Shown piece by piece: positions 20,283-30,515 of a stretch of DNA of 64,000 nt. Location: the NCBI GenBank assembly GCA_902530885.1, contig CACABZ010000003.1:1-64000 (forward strand), given 5' to 3'. A program made the translations under genes and the position numbers. The notes beneath the pieces are model-generated. The model searched no databases, had not been told where the DNA came from, and saw nothing but the letters and a program-made list of their open reading frames with translations. Position 1 is the first letter of the stretch. Each line of letters opens with the position of its first letter. This DNA comes from an uncultured Pelagibacteraceae bacterium (GTDB lineage: Bacteria; Pseudomonadota; Alphaproteobacteria; Pelagibacterales; Pelagibacteraceae).

Positions 20283-22617
20283 TTTTATATTTATCATCTC
20301 TTTATCACTTATCTTAGTATCAAATACTTTATTAAGCGAGGAAAATTTGAATATAGTATCTAACGAAGTAAAAATTGAAAAACAAAATTCTGAGATAGTT
20401 TTTAAAGGAAATGTTAAGGCTAATGATAAATCTTTAAACTATTTGTATACTGATGAAGCAAAATATCTCAAAGAAAAAGATTTTCTTAAAAGTGTTGGAG
20501 AAACAAAAATTATTACTTCCCAAGAATATATACTAGAAAGTCAAAATGTTGAGTTTGATAACAAGAATAATATTATAAAATCAGACTATCCTACTACTAT
20601 CATTGACCGAGACGGTAATAAAATTTTTGTAAATATGTTTAATTATAATTCAATTAAAAATATATTATTTTCTAAAGGTGAAATTAAGATGATTGATAAA
20701 AATGAAAATACTTTTAAATTTAGTGAAATTTACATTAACGAAGTTCAAAATAAGATTATTGGCTCAGATGCTAAATTATTATTTGAAGATGATAGTTTTA
20801 AAATTGACCCAGAAAACAATCCTCGAATATATGCTAATAGCGTTTCTATTAATTCTAATGAAACATCAGTGCAAAAAGGTGTTTTAACTTATTGTAAATT
20901 TAGGGAAAATGATAAATGTCCACCATGGGAACTCCGAGCAAAAAAAATTAGGCACGATAGTACAAAAAAAACGATATTCTATGATAGTGCAACACTTAAA
21001 ATATATGACTTTCCTATTTTTTATTTTCCTAAATTATCTCATCCTGATCCAACAGTCAAAAGAAGATCTGGTTTTTTAGTGCCGTCTTTCACAGATAGTT
21101 CTAATGTGGGGTTTGGTTTACAGACACCATATTTTTGGAATATAGCTAGAGATAAAGACATAACTTTTTCTCCAAGATTTTATCAAAACCACAAACCTTT
21201 GTACTTAGCTGAATATAGACAAGATTTTCTTAACTCTTTTTTAATAGTAGATGGAGGATTTACCGAAGGTTACGAAAAAATTTCAAATACAAGAACGCCA
21301 GGATCTAGATCTCATATATTTGCAAAGTTTAATACTATACTTAAAGATACTGCAGAAAGTTTTAGCGATATAACATTAAATCTTCAGCATTTGTCTAATA
21401 GCACCTATGCTAAAATTAATAAGTTAGACACCCTACTTGTAAATAAAGATAATAATATAGTTGAAAATAGTTTTTCCTATAATTATCAAAAAGAAGATTT
21501 ATTTTTTTCATCCAATTTTTCTGCTTATGAAGATTTGAGTAAAACTGGTAATTCAAAATATGAGTATATGTTGCCAGATATAACTTTCGAAAAAAATATT
21601 TTTATGAGTGAAGAAATAGGAGTTTTAGATTTTCAGTCGAATTTTAATGTAAGAAATTATGACGTGAATAAACAAGTTGAAATAGTTTCTAACGATTTTA
21701 AGTGGAACTCAAATAGCTGGATAAATAAGTTAGGTTTTGAGAATGAATTTTTGGGACTTATAAAAAATGTAAATTATAACGCAAAAAATGAAACGAAGTA
21801 TAAAACACAAGATGAAGTAAGTGAATTATATGGAGCTTTAGGATTTAAGTCTGAACTAGGTTTATTCAAATTAAATCAAGCAAAAAGAGAATTAAATATA
21901 TTTAAGCCGAAAGTATTATTTAAAATATCTCCTAATCATATGCGGGATATTTCTGATGACTCATCTAGATTAAAATACTCCAATTTATTCAAATTAAATA
22001 AAATAGATAAAATAGACGTGATAGATGCTGGCTCGAGTGTAAGTTATGGATTTGACTTTAAAAAAAATAGAATAAATAGTGAAAATACTGTTTTAGAAGA
22101 AAAATTCAAATTTAGCTTGGGACAAGTAATTAGCGAAAATGAAAATGAAAATCTGCCTAATAAAACTTCTTTAAATCAGAGATTTTCAGATGTAGTAGGA
22201 TCGTCAGCTATAAAAATTGGGGGCAATTCAACATTGAAATTTAACTTCTCAATTGATCAAAACTTGAAAGATTTAAATGAAAATGAAGTTGGCTTAAACA
22301 TGATTTATCCTAAAGTAGATTTTAACTTAAGTTATTTAGAGGAGAAGCAACATATTGGAAATCAAAAATATGTTAACACCAGTGCAGGAATAAATCTTAA
22401 CAATGGATTATTTAAATTTAGCACTAAAAGGAACCTTCTTACCAACTCGGCAGAATTTTATAATTTAAGCTATGAGTACATAAACGATTGTTTAAAAGCT
22501 GGTTTAGCTTATAGACGAGAGTTTTATCTTGATAGAGACGTTGAGCCTGAAGACTCGTTAATGTTTAAAATTACATTTTCTCCCTTTGGACAAATAACAA
22601 CACCAACCTTTGATTAA
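20272..22617 (+). CDS. lptD: LPS assembly protein LptD
   Basis: OstA-like N-domain, CPPWELRAKKIRHD, PIFYFPKLSHPDPTVKRRSGFLVPSF. Confidence 0.93.
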   Translation: MKSNFIFIISLSLILVSNTLLSEENLNIVSNEVKIEKQNSEIVFKGNVKANDKSLNYLYTDEAKYLKEKDFLKSVGETKIITSQEYILESQNVEFDNKNNIIKSDYPTTIIDRDGNKIFVNMFNYNSIKNILFSKGEIKMIDKNENTFKFSEIYINEVQNKIIGSDAKLLFEDDSFKIDPENNPRIYANSVSINSNETSVQKGVLTYCKFRENDKCPPWELRAKKIRHDSTKKTIFYDSATLKIYDFPIFYFPKLSHPDPTVKRRSGFLVPSFTDSSNVGFGLQTPYFWNIARDKDITFSPRFYQNHKPLYLAEYRQDFLNSFLIVDGGFTEGYEKISNTRTPGSRSHIFAKFNTILKDTAESFSDITLNLQHLSNSTYAKINKLDTLLVNKDNNIVENSFSYNYQKEDLFFSSNFSAYEDLSKTGNSKYEYMLPDITFEKNIFMSEEIGVLDFQSNFNVRNYDVNKQVEIVSNDFKWNSNSWINKLGFENEFLGLIKNVNYNAKNETKYKTQDEVSELYGALGFKSELGLFKLNQAKRELNIFKPKVLFKISPNHMRDISDDSSRLKYSNLFKLNKIDKIDVIDAGSSVSYGFDFKKNRINSENTVLEEKFKFSLGQVISENENENLPNKTSLNQRFSDVVGSSAIKIGGNSTLKFNFSIDQNLKDLNENEVGLNMIYPKVDFNLSYLEEKQHIGNQKYVNTSAGINLNNGLFKFSTKRNLLTNSAEFYNLSYEYINDCLKAGLAYRREFYLDRDVEPEDSLMFKITFSPFGQITTPTFD

Positions 22618-23537
22618 TGAAAAGATTTTTTATTTTTTTAATAGTTTTTTTAATTGCTGGCAATTCTTCTTTTGCGAAAATAGAAAATAAAATCATAGCA
22701 AAAATTGGAGATAAAATAATTACTAATTTTGATATTAGAAATGAAATAAATACAATATTGGCAATTTCAAATAAAAATATAAATAACGAAGACATAAACA
22801 CATTACGAAATTTAGCATTTGTAAGCCTAAAAAAACAAATGATAAGAAAAACTGAAATTGAAAAATTTAAAATTAATTCGTATAATAAAAAGGATTTGGA
22901 TAGCTATGTATTAAATTTGGAAAAAAATTTAAGTTTACCAAGTTCGTTAAAGGATCATTTTAAAAAATATAATGCAAATTATGACTCATTCATAAAAAAG
23001 TTAGTAGTAGATATAAAGTGGAATAATCTAATTTATTCATTATATAAAAAGCAACTCGATGTTGATGAATTATTAATAAAAGCCGAGCTACAAAAAGAAA
23101 TAAGTGAAAAAAAAGAAATTATTGAATTTAATTTATCCGAGATAGTAATTGATAAACCCAAGGAAACTCTTATTCAAGAAATATATGCAAGTATAAATAA
23201 AGATGGATTTGAAAAAACCGCAAGTTTACGCAGCAATTCGTTATCAGCACCAAAGGGAGGGCAAATTGGTTGGGTATCGTCAAGTTCAATTTCAAACTTA
23301 TATTTAAGTGAAATTCAAAAACTTAAACCAGGTCAAATTACTCCTCCAATAAACAATATTAATAATACAGTAATAATAAAATTAAACGATAAAAGAATAA
23401 CGAAATCCAACAATTTAGATTTAGTAAAAATTGAAAACAATATTATAAAAAAAAAAAAAGAAGAAAAATTAAACGTTTTTTCAAATTCGCATTATTTGAA
23501 TTTAGAAAAACTAACTTTTATTGAGATTAATGAATAA
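22617..23537 (+). CDS. SurA-like periplasmic peptidylprolyl isomerase
   Basis: Signal peptide, SurA N-domain, single parvulin-like segment (SAPKGGQIGWVSSSSI...LKPGQITPPI); between lptD and pdxA. Confidence 0.8.
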   Translation: MKRFFIFLIVFLIAGNSSFAKIENKIIAKIGDKIITNFDIRNEINTILAISNKNINNEDINTLRNLAFVSLKKQMIRKTEIEKFKINSYNKKDLDSYVLNLEKNLSLPSSLKDHFKKYNANYDSFIKKLVVDIKWNNLIYSLYKKQLDVDELLIKAELQKEISEKKEIIEFNLSEIVIDKPKETLIQEIYASINKDGFEKTASLRSNSLSAPKGGQIGWVSSSSISNLYLSEIQKLKPGQITPPINNINNTVIIKLNDKRITKSNNLDLVKIENNIIKKKKEEKLNVFSNSHYLNLEKLTFIEINE

Positions 23538-24474
23538 ATTTGCAATTATTTTGGGCGAACCAAACAGTGTAAATATTGAGATCTTAGCAAAATCTATGGC
23601 GAGAAGAAAAAATTGTTTAATAATTGGCAACATTGATTTAATTAAAGCGCAACTAAAAATATTAAAAAAAAAAATTAAGATAATTAATTATAATCATTTA
23701 AATAAGTTAAATAAGACTAAAAATAAATTATTGGTATACGATGTACCTTTAAATTTTAAAAATCCATTTAACGTAAGTGCTAAAAGTAGTAAAGTTTATA
23801 TAAATAAATCTTTTATTATAGCCAACAAATTATCAATTGAAAAAAAAATTAAAGGCTTTATTAATTGTCCAATTGATAAAAAGGTTTTTTTTGGTGATAA
23901 AGCAATTGGAATTACTGAATATTTAGCCAAAAAAAATAATTGTTTAGGATCAGAAGCTATGTTGATTTACAACCCTAAATTATCAGTAGCTCCGATTACC
24001 ACACATATTTCTATAAACAATATTAAAAGAAATATCAAAAAATCAAGCGTGAGAAGGAAAATAATTACCATTAGCGCGTTTTATAAAAAATATTTTGGCA
24101 AGAAACCAAGAATTGGTGTCTTGGGATTAAATCCTCATAACAATGAGTTGAGAAAGCATTCTGAAGAAGTTAAGATAATTATTCCAACTATAAATAAACT
24201 AAAATCAAAAATTAATGTAAAGGGTCCATTTCCAGCTGATACGATATTTTTAAAAGAAAATAGAAAAAAATTTGATGTGATAGTTGGTATGTATCATGAT
24301 CAAGTTTTAGCACCATTTAAAACCATATTTGGATTTGAGGCAATAAATATAACTTTAGGTTTACCTTATATAAGAATTTCTCCCGATCATGGAATAGCTG
24401 CAGATAAAAAAAAATTAAATTTATCCAAACCAGATAGTTTAAATAAATGTATATCTTTTTTATCAAAATTATAA
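23521..24474 (+). CDS. pdxA: 4-hydroxythreonine-4-phosphate dehydrogenase
   Basis: GEPNSVNIEI, TTHISI, GLNPHNNE, KGPFPADTIF, DVIVGMYHDQVLAPFK, RISPDHGIA. Confidence 0.93.
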   Translation: MRLMNKFAIILGEPNSVNIEILAKSMARRKNCLIIGNIDLIKAQLKILKKKIKIINYNHLNKLNKTKNKLLVYDVPLNFKNPFNVSAKSSKVYINKSFIIANKLSIEKKIKGFINCPIDKKVFFGDKAIGITEYLAKKNNCLGSEAMLIYNPKLSVAPITTHISINNIKRNIKKSSVRRKIITISAFYKKYFGKKPRIGVLGLNPHNNELRKHSEEVKIIIPTINKLKSKINVKGPFPADTIFLKENRKKFDVIVGMYHDQVLAPFKTIFGFEAINITLGLPYIRISPDHGIAADKKKLNLSKPDSLNKCISFLSKL

Positions 24475-24480
24475 AATTTA

Positions 24481-25275
24481 ATGTTTTTTAAAAAGTCATT
24501 AGGCCAAAATTTATTAATTGATAAAAATATTATTAAAAAAATTTTATCAAGTACCAATATACGAAATAAAAATGTAGTTGAAATTGGTCCAGGAACAGGA
24601 AATTTAACTAAAGAAATTATAAAATTAAAACCAAAAAAACTCCTATTAATCGAAAAAGATAAAAATCTATATAGTAAATTACAAAAAAGTTTTGCAAGTA
24701 ACAAATCAATTCAAACAATTAATTCCGACATTTTGAAATTTAATTTAAAAGATTTAGAATTTGATAAATTCACTGTTTTTGGAAATTTGCCATACAATAT
24801 TTCAAGTCAAATATTAGTAAAATTTATTAATTTCTATGATGATATTTCAAATTATAAAAAAATTATTTTTATGTTCCAAAAGGAAGTTGGGCAAAAAATT
24901 ATTGCTAATTTTAAAACTAAAAATTATTCTAGATTATCAATTTTAACAAAATCAAGATTAAAAATTTTAAAATATTTTTATGTTTCGAAGAATTGTTTTT
25001 TTCCTAAACCTAAAGTAGATTCAATAATAATTGAATTTGAACCAATAAAAAAAAAAGAAATTAAAGTAAAAAATATCAAATCACTAGAATTAGTCACACG
25101 TACTATTTTTTCAAATAAAAGAAAAATGATTAATAAATCCTTAAAAAGATTATTCAAAAACATTGATGCTGTTGCAGTTGAATTGAAGATCAATCTCAAA
25201 TTAAGGCCTCAAGAATTAGATGAACTAACTTACTATAAAATCGCAAATCGATACGACAAAATATCAAATATATGA
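24481..25275 (+). CDS. rsmA: 16S rRNA (adenine1518/1519-N6) dimethyltransferase
   Basis: KSLGQNLLIDKNI, VVEIGPGTGNLTKEI, VFGNLPYNISSQIL. Confidence 0.95.
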   Translation: MFFKKSLGQNLLIDKNIIKKILSSTNIRNKNVVEIGPGTGNLTKEIIKLKPKKLLLIEKDKNLYSKLQKSFASNKSIQTINSDILKFNLKDLEFDKFTVFGNLPYNISSQILVKFINFYDDISNYKKIIFMFQKEVGQKIIANFKTKNYSRLSILTKSRLKILKYFYVSKNCFFPKPKVDSIIIEFEPIKKKEIKVKNIKSLELVTRTIFSNKRKMINKSLKRLFKNIDAVAVELKINLKLRPQELDELTYYKIANRYDKISNI

Positions 25276-25839
25276 CATTTTATCTTTTTTGTGATTTTTA
25301 ATTATCTGCTCAATTTGGCTAAAACATTTTTCGAGATCATTATTAATAACAATATAATCATAATCTTCCCAGTGTAATATATCGTTATCGTATTGCATTA
25401 GCCTCTTATCATTTACAATTTTACTGTCCTGATTTCTCTTATTAAGTCTTTTTTTTAACTCTGTTTTGTTAGGTGGTAAAATAAAAATTTTTACCAAATT
25501 TAGTTCTTTGAATTTTGATAGTTTTTTTGTCCCCTGCCAATCAATATCAAAAACAACATCAAAATTTTGATCTTGTAATTTTTTTACTAGGGCTTTTGAG
25601 GTTCCATAATAATTGTCAAAAATTTTTGCGTATTCATAAAAGTTGCCCTCATCAATAAGTTTTTGAAATTTGATTTTATTTACAAAGTAATAATCAACCC
25701 CATCTATCTCGTTTGATCTTGGTTTTCTTGTTGTGTGAGAAATAGAAATTTTTATATTGGGATATTTTTGACTAAGTTTTTTTGTTATTGTAGTCTTTCC
25801 TGCACCTGAGGGAGAGGAGAGAACTATGTTTACACCCAT
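25264..25839 (-). CDS. gmk: Guanylate kinase
   Basis: VLSSPSGAGKTTITKKL, SISHTTRKPRSNEIDGVDYYFV. Confidence 0.97.
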   Translation of the reverse strand: MGVNIVLSSPSGAGKTTITKKLSQKYPNIKISISHTTRKPRSNEIDGVDYYFVNKIKFQKLIDEGNFYEYAKIFDNYYGTSKALVKKLQDQNFDVVFDIDWQGTKKLSKFKELNLVKIFILPPNKTELKKRLNKRNQDSKIVNDKRLMQYDNDILHWEDYDYIVINNDLEKCFSQIEQIIKNHKKDKMSYI

Positions 25840-25855
25840 AGTTTTTCCTTAAATA

Positions 25856-26098
25856 TTATTGCGAAGATTTGCTTTCAATAAATTTAATTGCATCGCCAAC
25901 CGTCAGAATTTTCTCGGCCTCACTATCTGAAATTTCAGATCCAAATTCTTCTTCAAAGGCCATTACTAACTCAACTGTATCAAGACTATCAGCGCCTAGA
26001 TCATCAATGAAGCTAGCTTCATCAACAACTTTTTCCTCATCAACTCCTAAATGATCTGCAACTATTTTTTTTACTTTTGAACCAATTTCTTTTGACAT
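25856..26098 (-). CDS. acpP: Acyl carrier protein
   Basis: [22 protein letters not shown]; start at [12 protein letters not shown] rather than the longer track ORF. Confidence 0.97.
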   Translation of the reverse strand: MSKEIGSKVKKIVADHLGVDEEKVVDEASFIDDLGADSLDTVELVMAFEEEFGSEISDSEAEKILTVGDAIKFIESKSSQ

Positions 26099-26151
26099 GA
26101 ATTTTCCTTTTAAGTTTATATTTGTCTTACTAAATTTAATAATTGGAATTG

Positions 26152-26886
26152 TCAAGCCATATACATTCCACCGTTAACATGAATAGTTTCCCCTGTAATA
26201 TAAGAAGCTTCATCGGAACTTAAAAAAGCTACACAATTAGACACATCATCACCTGAACCCATTTTGCCCATCGGAATTTTAGAGAGAAGTATAGATTTTA
26301 TCTTTTCTGGGATACCACTTGTCATATCAGAAACTATGAAACCTGGTGAAACACAATTAATAGTTATATTTTTCTTTGCATATTCAATAGATAGACTTTT
26401 TGACATTCCTATTGTGCCCGCTTTAGAAGCTGCATAATTTGATTGGCCAATATTTCCTGTATGACCAACAATTGATGTTATATTTATTACCCGGCCTGAA
26501 CTGCTTTTCATCATTTTTTTAATTGCATATTTTGATAACAAAAATGTTGATGTTAAGTTGATGTCAAGAACTTTTTGCCACTCATCATCCTTCATTCTTA
26601 ACGACAAATTATCTCTATTGATACCCGCATTATTTATTAAAATATTTAACCCACCTAATTCCTCTGTAACTTCATCTATAAATTTTTCAATTTTAGAATG
26701 AGCTGATATATCAAATTTTTTAACTTTTATCCTATTAAATTCATCTTTAAGTTTTTCAAGCTTATCTGATTTAGTGCCTGTTCCTAAAACTTCAGCATTA
26801 AGTGACAAAAATTTTTTTACTAAAGATCCGCCAATTCCTCCCGTGGCTCCAGTAATTAATACTTTTTTATTTTTAAGGTCAATCAT
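26152..26886 (-). CDS. fabG: 3-oxoacyl-[ACP] reductase
   Basis: [47 protein letters not shown]. Confidence 0.96.
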   Translation of the reverse strand: MIDLKNKKVLITGATGGIGGSLVKKFLSLNAEVLGTGTKSDKLEKLKDEFNRIKVKKFDISAHSKIEKFIDEVTEELGGLNILINNAGINRDNLSLRMKDDEWQKVLDINLTSTFLLSKYAIKKMMKSSSGRVINITSIVGHTGNIGQSNYAASKAGTIGMSKSLSIEYAKKNITINCVSPGFIVSDMTSGIPEKIKSILLSKIPMGKMGSGDDVSNCVAFLSSDEASYITGETIHVNGGMYMA

Positions 26887-27809
26887 TTGATTTTTTTTAT
26901 ATCCTCAATTGTATTTATACTTGTACAAGAAACTTTGTCACTAATTCTTTTTACTAAACCCGTTAATACTTTCCCTGGACCTACTTCAATAAAGTCAGTT
27001 ATATCTTTGTTTATCATATATTCAACGCTTTCTCTCCATCTTACTTTTGAAAATATTTGTTTAATGAGTAAGTTTTTAATTTCATTGCTTGATTTAACAG
27101 GTTCAGCAGTCACATTGTTTACTAATTCAAATGCAGAATCTTTCATAACTGTCTCATTTATCAAAAAACTCATTTTTTCTGAGGCTGGTTTCATTAAAGA
27201 GCAGTGGAAGGGAGCGCTCACAGGTAAAAAAATTGATCTTTTTTTATTATTAGTTAAAATTGTATTTATATCTTGAATAGATTTTTTATCACCACTTAAA
27301 ATAATCTGGCCATTAGAATTGTCATTTGCTATTTCGCAAATTCCATTTTTATTTTTTAATTCTTTTAAAAATTTAGCAAGTGAGTTTATATCTATGCCCA
27401 TAACAGCTAGCATAGCTCCTTCCCCCTCCGGCACTGCACTTTGCATAAATTTACCTCTTTGATGAACTAGTTTTAGCGCTTCTTCAAATTTAAGTGATCC
27501 TGATGATACTAACGCACTATACTCGCCCAATGAATGACCTGCAAAAAATTTGAAATTTTTTTGATTGATATTTATTTCTTTTTTAATCACTTCAAATATG
27601 GCATATGATGTTGTTAAGATAGCTGGTTGAGTAATTTCTGTTTTCTTAAGATCCTCTTCAGGCCCATTTAAAATTAATTCAGACAATTTAATATTAAGTG
27701 TTTCATCAGCTCTTTTGAAAATTTCTTTGACAATTTTAAAGTTTTTTTCAAATTCAGCAGCCATTCCAGCTTTTTGAGAGCCTTGACCTGGAAATAATAA
27801 TGCTTTCAT
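26883..27809 (-). CDS. fabD: Malonyl-CoA ACP transacylase
   Basis: LFPGQGSQKAGM, FAGHSLGEYSALV, VSAPFHCSLMKPA. Confidence 0.96.
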   Translation of the reverse strand: MKALLFPGQGSQKAGMAAEFEKNFKIVKEIFKRADETLNIKLSELILNGPEEDLKKTEITQPAILTTSYAIFEVIKKEININQKNFKFFAGHSLGEYSALVSSGSLKFEEALKLVHQRGKFMQSAVPEGEGAMLAVMGIDINSLAKFLKELKNKNGICEIANDNSNGQIILSGDKKSIQDINTILTNNKKRSIFLPVSAPFHCSLMKPASEKMSFLINETVMKDSAFELVNNVTAEPVKSSNEIKNLLIKQIFSKVRWRESVEYMINKDITDFIEVGPGKVLTGLVKRISDKVSCTSINTIEDIKKIK

Positions 27810-27895
27810 TTTACCTAAATATCACGCTTATAATTAATGTTGAAATGAATTTTTTATAATAGTATAAAACCCGCTTAATACTAAACTTATTTATT

Positions 27896-28222
27896 ATGAA
27901 TTACTACGAGCATACACTAATTGCTAGGCAAAATCTTTCACAAAAAGATGTTGAGGAAGTAGAAAAAAAATACACTACTTTGATTAACGAGAACTCTGGA
28001 AAAGTATTAAAAGTTGAAAAATGGGGTCTACTTAATTTTAAAAGAAAAATTAAAAATTATACTAAAGGTTATTACCTTCATTATAAAATGGAGGGTGATA
28101 GTAAGACTTTAGATGAGATTAAGAACAAAACAAAGTTGGATAATAACATTGTTAGATATTTAACAGTTCGATATAAAAAGCTAGATCTAAAAACAGAGTA
28201 TTTTACAAAAGCTAAAAAATAA
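27896..28222 (+). CDS. rpsF: 30S ribosomal protein S6
   Basis: MNYYEHTLIARQNLSQKDVEEV...; followed by rpsR and rplI. Confidence 0.96.
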   Translation: MNYYEHTLIARQNLSQKDVEEVEKKYTTLINENSGKVLKVEKWGLLNFKRKIKNYTKGYYLHYKMEGDSKTLDEIKNKTKLDNNIVRYLTVRYKKLDLKTEYFTKAKK

Positions 28223-28491
28223 TGAAAAAAAGAAAAAATAATTTTAAAAATTCTAAATCATCTTTAAGTAAACTAAGTCTTTTCCAAAAAAATGACGGGA
28301 GATATTCTCGTAAATGTCCTTTCTCAGTTAAGGATGCTCCAGTGATAGATTACAAAAATATTAATATACTTCAAAAATATATTACTGAGACCAACAAAAT
28401 AATTACGTCTAAAATTAGCAACATTTCACAAGGAAAACAAAAGAAATTAGCAAGAGAGATTAAAAAGGCAAAAATTTTAGGGATGCTTTAA
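28222..28491 (+). CDS. rpsR: 30S ribosomal protein S18
   Basis: IDYKNINILQKYITETNKIITSKISNISQGKQKKLAREIKKAKILGML. Confidence 0.96.
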   Translation: MKKRKNNFKNSKSSLSKLSLFQKNDGRYSRKCPFSVKDAPVIDYKNINILQKYITETNKIITSKISNISQGKQKKLAREIKKAKILGML

Positions 28492-28494
28492 AAC

Positions 28495-28959
28495 ATGCAA
28501 ATAATTTTATTAGAAAATATTTCAAAGCTCGGGAAAATTGGAGATCTTGTTGAAGTTAAAAATGGATATGCAAGAAACTTTCTTCTAAGAGAAAACAAAG
28601 CATTAAGAGCAAATAAAGAAAATATTGCGCTTGTTAATAAAAATAAGTCTGAACTAAATAGAAAAAACACAGAGATTAAAAATAAATTTATTGAAAAAGC
28701 GAATAAAATTAAAAATAAAAAAGTTAAAGTTCATAAAGCTGTAAAGGAAAATGGTGACCTTTACGCAATAATCAAACCTAAAGAAATTTCTAAACTCATT
28801 TCTGATGAATTAAAAACTGACATAACTCCATCAGAAATAATAATAAAAAAAGAAATTAACAAAATAGGCCAGTTTGAAATCATTATCAATTTACACTCGG
28901 AAGTTCATACCAAAATTTATATTTTAGTAGAAAAATTAGATAAATTACAAAATAAATAG
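28495..28959 (+). CDS. rplI: 50S ribosomal protein L9
   Basis: [37 protein letters not shown]. Confidence 0.97.
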   Translation: MQIILLENISKLGKIGDLVEVKNGYARNFLLRENKALRANKENIALVNKNKSELNRKNTEIKNKFIEKANKIKNKKVKVHKAVKENGDLYAIIKPKEISKLISDELKTDITPSEIIIKKEINKIGQFEIIINLHSEVHTKIYILVEKLDKLQNK

Positions 28960-29032
28960 TTTTTCCACAGGTTGAAAAAAAAGTGTGTAACTTAAAAGTT
29001 ACAATCTTTAATTTTTTATATAGGATAAATGA

Positions 29033-30457
29033 ATGGAAAAACAAAATATTCAACCAAACTACTCTAATCAAGAAGATGTGCCATCTAATATTGAAGCTGA
29101 ACAACATTTGCTTGGGTCTGTAATGGTAAATAATGAAGTTATAGATGAAATAGCTAGTATTATTAATTACGAAAAATTTTATGACCCAATACATAAAAAA
29201 ATTTATGAAGTAATCGAAAATTTAAATAGCAAAGGTATGGTTGCAAATCCAATTACTTTAAAAAACTTCTTTGAAAAAAATAAAGGTTTAGAAGAAGTGG
29301 GTGGAGTTGAATATCTAGTAAAACTTACCAGATTTTCCTCATCTACAAAGCAAGCTATTGATTACTCTAAAATTGTTCATGAAAATTTTGTAAAAAGAGA
29401 ACTTTTAAAAATATCAACAGAAATTAAAGATGAAACTTTAGATAATGATGAAGAAAAATCTACGGAACTCATAATTGAAAATGCTGAGAAATTACTTTTT
29501 GATTTAGCTGAAAGAGGGACTTTTTCGCAATCATTCATGAAGTTCAATCTTGCTTTAGATCAATCGATAAATATGGCTGAACAGGCTATGAAGAGCGATC
29601 AAGGTATTGTTGGTGTGCCCACAGGGTTAACTGATCTAGATGAGAAACTTGGTGGCCTACATAAATCAGACCTTGTAATCATTGCGGGAAGACCATCAAT
29701 GGGTAAAACGGCTTTAGCAACAAATATTGCCTATCATGCAGCAAAAAATATCCAAGCTAAAGGATCAAAATCCTCAGTTGCTTTTTTTTCTTTAGAAATG
29801 TCTTCAGAACAATTATCAACTAGAATTCTTTCTGAACAATCAAGAATAAAATCTAATGATATAAGAAGAGGTAAAGCGACAGAAGAGGAACTGGGAAGAT
29901 ATATTGAAACCTCTAGAGATATATATGATTTACCACTTTATATCGATGAAACCCCCGCAATAACAATTTCGACTTTAAGTAATAGAGCTAGAAGAATAAA
30001 AAGATTATTTGGTTTAAATTTAATTGTTGTAGATTACATTCAGCTAATGAGAACTAATAGTAAAAAAAATGATAATAGAGTCCAAGAAGTTTCTGAAATT
30101 ACCCAAGGTCTGAAGGCATTAGCTAAAGAATTGAGTGTGCCAGTTTTAGCTTTGTCTCAACTTTCAAGAGCAGTCGAGCAGAGAGAAGAAAAAAAACCTC
30201 AACTTTCAGATTTACGAGAGTCTGGCTCAATAGAGCAAGATGCTGACGTAGTCTTGTTTGTTTATCGTGAAGAATATTATGAAGAAAAAAAACAACCAAA
30301 ATTAGGATCAATTGAGCATGCAGAATGGCAATCAAAAATGAATGATATTGCTGGATTAGCCGAAATTTTAATTGGTAAGCAAAGGCACGGACCCACTGGA
30401 AATATACAAGTCGAATTTGAAGGAATGTACACAAGATTTAAAGACTTGTCACAATAA
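29033..30457 (+). CDS. dnaB: Replicative DNA helicase
   Basis: PSNIEAEQHLLGSVM, IIAGRPSMGKTALATNIA, SLEMSSEQL, LSDLRESGSIEQDADVV. Confidence 0.97.
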   Translation: MEKQNIQPNYSNQEDVPSNIEAEQHLLGSVMVNNEVIDEIASIINYEKFYDPIHKKIYEVIENLNSKGMVANPITLKNFFEKNKGLEEVGGVEYLVKLTRFSSSTKQAIDYSKIVHENFVKRELLKISTEIKDETLDNDEEKSTELIIENAEKLLFDLAERGTFSQSFMKFNLALDQSINMAEQAMKSDQGIVGVPTGLTDLDEKLGGLHKSDLVIIAGRPSMGKTALATNIAYHAAKNIQAKGSKSSVAFFSLEMSSEQLSTRILSEQSRIKSNDIRRGKATEEELGRYIETSRDIYDLPLYIDETPAITISTLSNRARRIKRLFGLNLIVVDYIQLMRTNSKKNDNRVQEVSEITQGLKALAKELSVPVLALSQLSRAVEQREEKKPQLSDLRESGSIEQDADVVLFVYREEYYEEKKQPKLGSIEHAEWQSKMNDIAGLAEILIGKQRHGPTGNIQVEFEGMYTRFKDLSQ

Positions 30458-30515
30458 TAAGCAATATATTTGTCTTTTAATATTAGGTATATAGAATATA
30501 CAGTATAATTTACTA

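Noticed and set aside
26887-27276. 129-aa antisense ORF in fabD
   Set aside because: Antisense to well-supported fabD; no recognisable domain.
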